From contig CALKFX010000003.1 in the NCBI GenBank assembly GCA_938084875.1, positions 1 through 20,519 on the forward strand: a DNA stretch of 20,519 nt, read 5' to 3'. Source of the DNA: an uncultured Flavobacteriales bacterium (GTDB lineage Bacteria; Bacteroidota; Bacteroidia; Flavobacteriales_D; Parvicellaceae). The first letter of the stretch is position 1. Every line of letters begins with the position of its first letter. Of the stretch, positions 14,556 to 20,519 are shown piece by piece. The notes beneath the pieces were generated by a model. It did not search any database and had not been told where the DNA came from. It worked only from the letters and a program-made list of their open reading frames with translations. The position numbers and the translations under genes are program-made.

Positions 14556-15716
14556 TTATAATGTTCCTCTGTTTTGTTGCTCCCTCTCAATTGATTCAAA
14601 TAAAGCTTTAAAATTTCCTGCTCCAAATCCTTTAGCCCCCATTCTTTGAATAATTTCAAAAAACAAGGTAGGCCTATCTTCAACTGGTTTAGTGAAAATT
14701 TGCAAAAGATATCCTTCTTCATCAGCATCTACTAAAATGGCTAATTCTTCAAGTTCATCAATATTTTCATTCATTATTTTCATATGCGCTCCTAATCTTG
14801 TAGGAATTGCAGTATAATATTCTTTTGGTGGCGCTGATAGAAACTCAACTCCTCTTGTTCTTAACTCTCTTACAGTCTGAATAATATCATCAGTTGCAAT
14901 TGCAATATGTTGAACCCCTGGACTTTCGTAAAAGTCTAAATATTCTTCAATTTGCGATCTTTTTTTCCCCTTGGCTGGTTCATTCAATGGAAATTTTATT
15001 CTGCCATTTCCATTACTCATCACCTTACTCATTAATGCTGAATATTCGGTATGAATCTGCTTGTCGTCAAAGGATAAGAAGTTTACAAAACCCATAACTT
15101 CCTCATACCACTTTACCCAAGTATTCATTTCCCCCCATCCAACATTTCCAACCATATGATCTACAAATTTCAGTCCAACTGAGCTAGGGTTATAGTCAGA
15201 ATCCCATTTAATAAATCCAGGAAGAAAGTCCCCTTTATAATTTTTTCTTTCAATAAACAAATGAACTGTTTCACCATAAGTGAAAATTCCAGATTTTACA
15301 ACTTCTCCAAATTCATCACTTTCCTTGACTGGCTCTAAATAAGATTTTGCTCCTCTCTCAATGGTTTCTTTATAAGCTTTTTTGGCATCATCTACCCAAA
15401 GCGCTATTACTTTCACTCCATCTCCATGTTTTTTTACATGTTCACCAATTGGTGAATTACTATTAAGGGCTGTGGTAAGAACTATTCTAATTTTATCTTG
15501 TTTTAATACGTATGAAACACGGTCCTTTAATCCAGTTTCTAACCCTGCATAGGCAAGTGACTGAAAGCCAAATGCTGTTTTATAAAAATGGGCTGCTTGT
15601 TTGGCATTTCCAACATAAAATTCAATATAATCAGTCCCTAAAAGAGGTAAAAAATCTTTTGCATCTTTAAAGATTTTTTCAAGAGTATATTCGGTGTTTT
15701 TGATTTCTTTTTTCAT
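14556..15716 (-). CDS. hppD: 4-Hydroxyphenylpyruvate dioxygenase
   Basis: Non-heme Fe(II) enzyme that decarboxylates, hydroxylates and rearranges 4-hydroxyphenylpyruvate to homogentisate in tyrosine degradation. It has 386 residues, the length of the eukaryote-like/Bacteroidetes form. Two vicinal-oxygen-chelate domains are visible, about 25-165 and 180-375. The iron triad is intact: H187 in 'FVDHMVGNV', H270 in 'GVQHIAIATDDI', and E354 in 'LFFEIIQRMG'. The C-terminal helix 'GFGAGNFKALFESIEREQ' gates the active site in the family. It lies 13 bases after hmgA and five before the tryptophan dioxygenase gene, so product and next enzyme are co-encoded. Confidence 0.98.
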   Translation of the reverse strand: MKKEIKNTEYTLEKIFKDAKDFLPLLGTDYIEFYVGNAKQAAHFYKTAFGFQSLAYAGLETGLKDRVSYVLKQDKIRIVLTTALNSNSPIGEHVKKHGDGVKVIALWVDDAKKAYKETIERGAKSYLEPVKESDEFGEVVKSGIFTYGETVHLFIERKNYKGDFLPGFIKWDSDYNPSSVGLKFVDHMVGNVGWGEMNTWVKWYEEVMGFVNFLSFDDKQIHTEYSALMSKVMSNGNGRIKFPLNEPAKGKKRSQIEEYLDFYESPGVQHIAIATDDIIQTVRELRTRGVEFLSAPPKEYYTAIPTRLGAHMKIMNENIDELEELAILVDADEEGYLLQIFTKPVEDRPTLFFEIIQRMGAKGFGAGNFKALFESIEREQQNRGTL

Positions 15717-15729
15717 TTAGTTTTAAAGA

Positions 15730-16887
15730 CTAATGCATCCAAGATTTATAATATTCTTTAATTTCAATTTTTAAAGCTTGTTCGGTTAGTTTAAGAGGCT
15801 TAAATGTATCTACCATAACTGCCAATTCTTCTGTAGATTTTTTACCAATACTTCTTTCGTATGCTCCTGGATGTGGCCCATGTGGTATTCCTGAAGGATG
15901 TAAGGTTATTTGTCCTATTTCAATATCATTTCTACTCATAAAATCACCATCCACATAATATAGAACTTCATCAGAATCTATATTGCTGTGGTTGTAAGGA
16001 GCAGGAATTGCTTCTGGATGATAATCATACATTCTAGGACAAAAAGAGCATATTACAAAAGCAGGTGTTTCAAAAGTTTGATGAACCGGAGGCGGTTGAT
16101 GTACTCTTCCAGTAATTGGCTCAAAGTCGTGAATAGAAAATGCATAAGGATAATTGTATCCATCCCAGCCAACTACATCAAAGGGGTGAGACCCATATAT
16201 ATAGTCGTATAAAAATCCTTCTTTTTTAATTTTAATTAAGAATTCGCCTTTTTCATCATGAGTTTCCAGTTCTGTAGGTACTCTTAGGTCTCTTTCACAA
16301 TATGGAGAATGCTCTAAAAGTTGCCCAAACCAGTTTCTGTATTTTTTTGGGGTATAGATAGGGTGAGAAGACTCAATAATAAAATGTCTATTATCATTGC
16401 CTTTAAAATCTATTTTATAAATCATTCCTCTTGGAATTACTAAGTAGTCCCCACTTCCAAACTCTATTTTTCCTAAGGGGGTTCTTAAAACTCCTTCTCC
16501 TTTGTGAATGAATATAACTTCATCTGCATCTACATTTTTATAAAAAAAATCTTTAGAGTTTTCAATTGGATTTGCTAAATGTAGTGTCACGTCAGAATTA
16601 GTTAAAATAGGAACTCTAGATTTTAGAAAATTAGATTCTGATTCAACGCCAAAACCTTTAAACCCTCTCATTTGCATATTGTTGTTTACAGCAATTTTAG
16701 GAGAAACATCTGTTTTTTTTAATATTTCTTTTACCTCTGTAGGTGGATAAATATGGTATAGTAGAGATGACATTCCTTCAAAGCCGATAGTGCCAAAAAG
16801 TTGCTCGTAGTGAATTTTACTACCACCATTTTTGAATACAGTGTGTCTTTTGTGAGGAATATTACCAAGCTTATGGTATCTAGGCAT
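15730..16887 (-). CDS. hmgA: Homogentisate 1,2-dioxygenase
   Basis: Fe(II) cupin enzyme opening the homogentisate ring to maleylacetoacetate. It has 385 residues, shorter than the roughly 430-445 of human or Pseudomonas enzymes, as expected for the compact bacterial form. The first cupin half includes 'DEVIFIHKGEGVLRTPLG' (about 122-139). The second holds 'HQPPPVHQTFE' (263-273), 'YNHSNIDSDEVLYY' (298-311) with H300 and an acidic ligand (D306 or E307), and 'GIPHGPHPG' (333-341) with H336. The 36-residue spacing H300-H336 equals that of the human ligands H335-H371. It is the first gene of the aromatic operon, 71 bases after the barrel gene on the same strand. The follow-on enzymes maleylacetoacetate isomerase and fumarylacetoacetase are not in the window. 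Confidence 0.97.
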   Translation of the reverse strand: MPRYHKLGNIPHKRHTVFKNGGSKIHYEQLFGTIGFEGMSSLLYHIYPPTEVKEILKKTDVSPKIAVNNNMQMRGFKGFGVESESNFLKSRVPILTNSDVTLHLANPIENSKDFFYKNVDADEVIFIHKGEGVLRTPLGKIEFGSGDYLVIPRGMIYKIDFKGNDNRHFIIESSHPIYTPKKYRNWFGQLLEHSPYCERDLRVPTELETHDEKGEFLIKIKKEGFLYDYIYGSHPFDVVGWDGYNYPYAFSIHDFEPITGRVHQPPPVHQTFETPAFVICSFCPRMYDYHPEAIPAPYNHSNIDSDEVLYYVDGDFMSRNDIEIGQITLHPSGIPHGPHPGAYERSIGKKSTEELAVMVDTFKPLKLTEQALKIEIKEYYKSWMH

Positions 16888-16915
16888 AAAAATTATTTAC
16901 AGTTCTATAATATAA

Positions 16916-16943
16916 AAAAAGTAATTGAATTTAATACAGCAAA
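16916..16943 (-). promoter_or_regulatory. Weak candidate promoter for the aromatic operon
   Basis: On the minus strand TTTG (16943-16940), a 16-base spacer, then TACTTTTT (16923-16916), about 30 bases before the hmgA ATG. The -7 box is a fair match to TAnnTTTG, but the spacer is shorter than the usual 19-20. No hairpin terminator separates the upstream barrel gene from hmgA, so read-through is also possible. I saw no clear operator. Confidence 0.25.
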
Positions 16944-16958
16944 AGCATCAAAAAAGTT

Positions 16959-18164
16959 TTAAAATGAAGCTTTTATTTTCCTTTTAGAACTTGAATTAGC
17001 AATTCTCATAGTTTTCGGAGTATTGGTTAATTTTTTATAAACTGAAAAAGTTAAGAACATATAACTGTCGTCGTAATTTGGCCCCCCTCTTTCATGGCCT
17101 GCCTCCGTAAAAGTTCGCACAAGAGTGTATGGATTAGTTCCTCCTAAATTTGGATCTGGCAACGCTCCATCTGGATAGATTGGGTCTCCATTAATATCGT
17201 ATGTCTGAGCATATCCAATATTATCATATTGAGCACCTGTTTGAGTTCCAGACATAATGTAAGCGATATTAGCTAAGTCTTCACCAGCATGTATTATCAT
17301 CTCTTCTTTAAGTTTATTTCTGTCGTAATAAAAAGTGCTTACATCGTCTAAGTAATCGGTATTTGTAAATCTGTAGCTTGCCTCTAGTTTAATACCTGCG
17401 TTACTATGAAATGCTTTTTTTATTCCAAACCCAAAAGGAATACAAATTGCAAAATTACTGTAGGTAGAGTATTTTTTCCCAGTAACTTCTTCAGAAAATA
17501 TTTCAGGACCTCCTTCAAATCCTTGTCCTTCAGTATGAAGTTCTCTTAGTCTATATTTTTGGCCATCACCAACATTAATAGTGTCAGAATTTAGAAACTT
17601 ATTGGTTCCCCATGGGTCGTAATAAAAACCACCAAAACCCACAAAAACATAAACTCCAAACTTTTGATTTCTACCACTAATTTTTTTCCTAAATTTATTT
17701 TTCAAATTATATTTATTACCGACTTTTTCAGGGTTTAAAGTATACTCTATTATTCCACTTCCTTCAGCTATATGGGTGTTGAAATTCAATCCTCTATTCA
17801 TTCTATAGAAATCTCCAGAATAGGAGTCATCACCAGAAACTTTGGCATAGGATAAACTTAATCTTAGTGCTAACTTGTTTTTTAAGTAATACAAATATGA
17901 AAAATTGGAAGCAAAATTTGTTGACTGGATATTTAGATCAAATAAGAATGATCTAGTAATTGGCATGTCACCAAATATGTTGCCTTTAAATAAGCTATTT
18001 TCTGGAGAGTCTCCTCCACCAACATCTGTTAGACAACTCGACCCACCAATGCCAAAGTTGATTTCGTGTCTCTTAGTTTTATAAGTATTTCTATTATAAT
18101 ATTGAGCACTATAAAGAGCCGGGATTAGTATTAAAAAAAGAAATATATGGAAATACTTTTTCAA
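16959..18164 (-). CDS. Outer-membrane beta-barrel protein, DUF6089-like
   Basis: A 401-residue exported protein. A signal peptide covers about residues 1-20 (KKYFH, then a hydrophobic core, 'ALYSAQ' cleavage region). The start of the mature part, 'RHEINFGIGGSSCLTDVGG', matches the DUF6089-type opening found in many Bacteroidetes ('hEiGfgiG.s.f.GDlGG'). Strands such as 'KLALRLSLSYAKVSGDD' and 'FGVYVFVGFGGFYYDP' follow. A glycine/asparagine-rich, probably surface-exposed stretch lies around 310-365 ('DPIYPDGALPDPNLGGTNPY'). The function is unknown, with a porin or structural barrel likely. The start is TTG (18162-18164): there is no in-frame ATG before the signal core. It is 68 bases downstream of the TrmH gene and may have its own promoter. 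Confidence 0.78.
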   Translation of the reverse strand: MKKYFHIFLFLILIPALYSAQYYNRNTYKTKRHEINFGIGGSSCLTDVGGGDSPENSLFKGNIFGDMPITRSFLFDLNIQSTNFASNFSYLYYLKNKLALRLSLSYAKVSGDDSYSGDFYRMNRGLNFNTHIAEGSGIIEYTLNPEKVGNKYNLKNKFRKKISGRNQKFGVYVFVGFGGFYYDPWGTNKFLNSDTINVGDGQKYRLRELHTEGQGFEGGPEIFSEEVTGKKYSTYSNFAICIPFGFGIKKAFHSNAGIKLEASYRFTNTDYLDDVSTFYYDRNKLKEEMIIHAGEDLANIAYIMSGTQTGAQYDNIGYAQTYDINGDPIYPDGALPDPNLGGTNPYTLVRTFTEAGHERGGPNYDDSYMFLTFSVYKKLTNTPKTMRIANSSSKRKIKASF

Positions 18165-18171
18165 ACTACAG

Positions 18172-18179
18172 CAAATATA
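18172..18179 (-). promoter_or_regulatory. Perfect -7 box just before the barrel gene
   Basis: TATATTTG on the minus strand is an exact match to TAnnTTTG, ending seven bases before the TTG start at 18164. A start site from it would give an almost leaderless message. No TTTG was found at 19-20 bases upstream, so it may be chance in AT-rich DNA. Confidence 0.3.
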
Positions 18180-18192
18180 TCTTAATAATTTT

Positions 18193-18212
18193 AATTTATC
18201 TCGAGAGAATTT
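18193..18212. repeat. Imperfect 20-bp palindrome with TCTCGAGA core
   Basis: AATTTATCTC/GAGAGAATTT is symmetrical at eight of ten base pairs, with mismatches at 18198/18207 and 18195/18210. The core is TCTCGAGA. It lies between the TrmH stop and the barrel gene. There is no loop or T-run, so it fits a protein-binding operator better than a terminator. Confidence 0.35.
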
Positions 18213-18232
18213 CTAACAAATATAGTTTATTA

Positions 18233-18766
18233 TTATATTTTTAAAAATAGCTTTTTTAAGTTCCATAAAATTATTCCTACGCTTACGGAAATATTTATGG
18301 AATGTTTTGTACCCCATTGTGGAATTTCTAATGATAAATCACACAAATCAATTAGATTCTGTGAAACACCATTTATTTCATTTCCGAATACCAAAAGTAT
18401 TTTCTTATTATTTAATTGGTAATTTTCTAAAGAAATAGAATTAGATGTTTGCTCAACAGCAATAATCTCATAGCCCAAATTACGATATTTAGTTAATATT
18501 TTAGAAGCATTTTTTTCGTACTCCCAGTCTACACTTTCTGAAGATCCGATTGCTGTTTTTCTAATTTCTCTATGAGGAGGTTTTCCTGTAATACCACATA
18601 AATACATTTTTTTAATTCCCATTGCATCGCAAGTCCTGAACACAGAGCCAATATTGTTAAGGCTTCTAATATCGTCCAATAAAACTATAATAGGGTCTTT
18701 CTCAACTTCTTTAAATTCTAAAACACTTAAGCGATTTAGTTCCTCTAGCTTTAATTTTTTATTCAT
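18233..18766 (-). CDS. TrmH-family (SPOUT) RNA methyltransferase
   Basis: An SAM-dependent 2'-O-ribose methyltransferase with the knotted SPOUT fold, 177 residues. All three family motifs are present. Motif 1 is 'NNIGSVFRTCDA' (37-48) with catalytic R44. Motif 2 is 'LVFGNEINGVS' (125-135). Motif 3 is 'IPQWGTKHSINISVSVGIILW' region (148-168), which forms the SAM-binding knot with the asparagine after 'SIN'. The protein is little more than the catalytic domain and lacks an extra N-terminal RNA-binding domain, so the target (tRNA or rRNA) cannot be told. It is divergent from mutS, with 72 bases between the start codons, and in the same direction as the barrel gene. Confidence 0.93.
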   Translation of the reverse strand: MNKKLKLEELNRLSVLEFKEVEKDPIIVLLDDIRSLNNIGSVFRTCDAMGIKKMYLCGITGKPPHREIRKTAIGSSESVDWEYEKNASKILTKYRNLGYEIIAVEQTSNSISLENYQLNNKKILLVFGNEINGVSQNLIDLCDLSLEIPQWGTKHSINISVSVGIILWNLKKLFLKI

Positions 18767-18776
18767 TAAATGTTAA

Positions 18777-18807
18777 TTTGCTAAAATGCGCATTTAGTTT
18801 ATTTTTA
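18777..18807 (+). promoter_or_regulatory. mutS promoter, Bacteroidetes type
   Basis: TTTG (18777-18780), exactly 19 bases, then TATTTTTA (18800-18807). This agrees with TTTG-N19-TAnnTTTG except for the last base. The mutS ATG is 31 bases downstream, leaving a plausible leader of about 25 bases. Confidence 0.6.
18784..18795. repeat. Perfect 12-bp palindrome in the mutS promoter spacer
   Basis: AAATGCGCATTT is a perfect palindrome lying between the two boxes of the mutS promoter, in the shared trmH/mutS intergenic region. The position suits a repressor or a regulator of both genes, but there is only one copy. Confidence 0.4.
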
Positions 18808-18838
18808 CAAACATATCTAGATACTACCTAAAGACCAA

Positions 18839-20519
18839 ATGTCAAAAGTAAAAGCCAAATCAGAAACTCCTTTGATGAAACAATACAATTCCATCAAATC
18901 CAAGCATCCCGATGCATTGCTTTTGTTTAGAGTAGGGGACTTTTACGAAACTTTTGGCAAGGATGCAATTACAGCATCAAATGTATTAGGAATAACTTTA
19001 ACAGCTCGCAATAACGGATCTTCCAAAATAGAGTTGGCAGGATTTCCTCATCATTCTGTAGGAACTTATTTGCCAAAATTAGTAAAGGCTGGTCATAGAG
19101 TTGCAGTTTGTGATCAATTAGAACAACCTGTAAAAGGAAAAAAAATTGTTAAAAGAGGGGTTACAGAACTAGTTACCCCAGGTATAGCTTTAACCGACCA
19201 ATTATTAGACAGCAAAGGCAATAATTTTCTAGCTGCTGTTAGTTTTAACAAAGATAAAGCTGGTGTTGCTTTTTTGGATATTTCTACTGGTGAATTTTAT
19301 GTTGGCCAGGGGGGTGTTAATTACATATCAAAATTAGTAAATGATTTTTCCCCATCCGAAATTCTATATTCAAGAAACAAAGACTCTTTTTTTCAAGATA
19401 ATTTCCAATCTAAGGCCTACACTTTTAGATTAGACGATTGGGTTTTTCAAAATGATTTTGCTCTAGAAAAATTAAATATTCAGTTTGGAACTAAATCTTT
19501 GAAAGGCTTTGGAATTTCAAATATGGATTTAGCTATTATAGCAGCTGGAGCAGTTCTGCATTACATAACAACTGCCGAACACCATCATACAAGTCACGTT
19601 GCAAGTATTCAGAGAATAGAAAAGGGCAAACATCTGTGGATGGATGATTTTACTGTTTCAAATTTGGAACTAATATATTCTACCAACCACAATGGTCATA
19701 CCCTGGTAGAGGTTATAGACCAAACTTCAACAGCTATGGGTGCAAGATTGTTGAAAAAATGGCTTTTATTTCCTTTAATTTCAGCTGAAAAAATAAGAGA
19801 TAGATTGGAAACGGTTGATTTTTTTATTAATAATTCAGAACTTTTTGAGTTTATTAAAAGTCAATTTAAAGAGATTGGAGATTTAGAAAGAATGTCATCT
19901 AGGCTGGCGGTGTTAAAAACATCTCCAAGAGAGCTAAATCAGCTTAAAAAGTCATTACAGTCAATTATTCCAGTAAAAGAAAAATTATTATCTCTTGATC
20001 AAAAGCAACTTAATTTCTGGGCAAATAATTTAAAGGACAATTCAAAAACAATTCAGAAAATTGAAGAAATTCTATATGAAGATGCTCCAATTGCTGTTGG
20101 TAAGGGACAAGTAGTAAAAGAAGGATTTCACAACGAATTAGACGAGTTAAGAAATTTACTTTCAGATGCTAAGTCTGTTTTGTTAGATATTCAAAAAAGA
20201 GAAATTGAAAAAACTCGCATTCCTAGTTTAAAGATTGCATTTAACAATGTTTTTGGCTATTTCATTGAAGTTAGAAATACCCACAAAGACAAAGTGCCTG
20301 AGCAGTGGATAAGAAAACAAACACTTACTTCTGCAGAAAGATATGTAACAGAAGAGTTGAAGACATATGAAGAGAAAATTCTCGGAGCAGAAGAGAAAAT
20401 ATTGAAGTTAGAATCGAAGATTTTCTCACAACTTATTGAAGTTGTCTTACCAGATATTGAGGACATAGTTTTTAATGCAAAGTGTATTGCATATTTAGAC
20501 GTGATTCATGGTTTAGCCA
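18839..20519 (+). CDS. mutS: DNA mismatch repair protein MutS (N-terminal part)
   Basis: MutS recognises mismatches and small loops and recruits MutL. The gene runs off the right edge after 560 residues, out of an expected 850-880. Domain I starts with 'PLMKQYNSIKSKHPDALLLF' and holds the mismatch-reading F-x-E motif in 'GDFYETF' (F35, E37). 'ITLTARNNGS' and 'LAGFPHHSVGTYLPKLVKAG' follow. The connector domain contains 'GVAFLDISTGEF'. The core lever begins near 'LWMDDFTVSNLEL', with 'TAMGARLLKKWLLFPL' and later 'IEKTRIPSLKIAFNNVFGYF' before the clamp's return. The Walker A ATPase and dimer domains lie beyond the window. ATG 18839 is chosen because it places the F-x-E motif at the standard position (E. 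coli F36, E38) and lies downstream of a good promoter. Confidence 0.97.
   Translation, partial: MSKVKAKSETPLMKQYNSIKSKHPDALLLFRVGDFYETFGKDAITASNVLGITLTARNNGSSKIELAGFPHHSVGTYLPKLVKAGHRVAVCDQLEQPVKGKKIVKRGVTELVTPGIALTDQLLDSKGNNFLAAVSFNKDKAGVAFLDISTGEFYVGQGGVNYISKLVNDFSPSEILYSRNKDSFFQDNFQSKAYTFRLDDWVFQNDFALEKLNIQFGTKSLKGFGISNMDLAIIAAGAVLHYITTAEHHHTSHVASIQRIEKGKHLWMDDFTVSNLELIYSTNHNGHTLVEVIDQTSTAMGARLLKKWLLFPLISAEKIRDRLETVDFFINNSELFEFIKSQFKEIGDLERMSSRLAVLKTSPRELNQLKKSLQSIIPVKEKLLSLDQKQLNFWANNLKDNSKTIQKIEEILYEDAPIAVGKGQVVKEGFHNELDELRNLLSDAKSVLLDIQKREIEKTRIPSLKIAFNNVFGYFIEVRNTHKDKVPEQWIRKQTLTSAERYVTEELKTYEEKILGAEEKILKLESKIFSQLIEVVLPDIEDIVFNAKCIAYLDVIHGLA

Noticed and set aside
14531..14728. 65-residue minus-strand frame overlapping hppD and the tryptophan dioxygenase gene
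   Set aside because: It is an out-of-frame shadow of hppD, whose motifs are intact through this region.
20257..20466. Minus-strand frame opposite mutS
   Set aside because: The MutS core/clamp reading on the plus strand is continuous and conserved.
1..20519. Mobile elements, CRISPR, tRNA/rRNA genes, toxin-antitoxin or defence systems
   Set aside because: No transposase, integrase, terminal repeats, spaced direct repeats, cloverleaf or defence motifs were seen. The genes are housekeeping or catabolic and the composition is even.

Overview
The window looks like chromosomal DNA of a Bacteroidetes bacterium, most likely a marine Flavobacteriales-type organism with a compact genome. The evidence is the AT-rich, A-rich and Shine-Dalgarno-poor gene starts, a Bacteroidetes-type promoter (TTTG-N19-TAnnTTT) in front of mutS, a lipoprotein form of LptC, beta-barrel proteins of Bacteroidetes type, and the tight gene packing. 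No noncoding stretch exceeds about 140 bases. I saw no insertion sequence, phage gene, CRISPR array, tRNA or rRNA.

Layout. (1) Bases 2-2302, plus strand: the tail of an unrecognised gene, lptC, a small two-helix membrane protein, and a CNNM/CBS/CorC-type transporter-like protein. Each junction overlaps by 1-4 bases, so this is one translationally coupled envelope operon. (2) Bases 2299-4629, minus strand: dprA followed by a LolC/LolE-type permease. (3) Bases 4630-4767: a divergent intergenic region holding a probable promoter and a very strong terminator-like hairpin just before rimP. (4) Bases 4768-9061, plus strand: the rimP-nusA-infB transcription/translation operon. (5) Bases 9058-10752, minus strand: a nitroreductase, a small tail-anchored protein and an outer-membrane barrel. 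(6) Bases 10855-11610, plus strand: a WaaE-type glycosyltransferase. (7) Bases 11600-16887, minus strand: a six-gene aromatic-degradation operon, read as homogentisate dioxygenase, 4-hydroxyphenylpyruvate dioxygenase, tryptophan 2,3-dioxygenase, paaA, paaB, paaC. (8) Bases 16959-18766, minus strand: a TrmH-family RNA methyltransferase and a large outer-membrane beta-barrel protein. (9) Bases 18839-20519, plus strand: the first two thirds of mutS, divergent from the methyltransferase.

How they work together. The aromatic operon combines three ring-attacking oxygen-dependent steps: tyrosine/phenylalanine through homogentisate, tryptophan through N-formylkynurenine, and phenylacetyl-CoA through ring epoxidation. 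The later enzymes of all three routes, and the PaaD/PaaE partners of PaaABC, are absent here and would have to be encoded elsewhere. rimP-nusA-infB is the conserved operon for 30S maturation, transcription elongation/termination and translation initiation. Its leader hairpin suggests attenuation, possibly feedback by NusA.

Novelty. I did not find a clearly undescribed multi-gene system. The observations most worth following are the attenuator-like hairpin ahead of rimP-nusA-infB, the PaaABC genes embedded without PaaD/PaaE in an aromatic amino-acid operon, the TTG starts confined to the three genes with signal peptides, and the recurrent 3'-overlapping convergent gene pairs.
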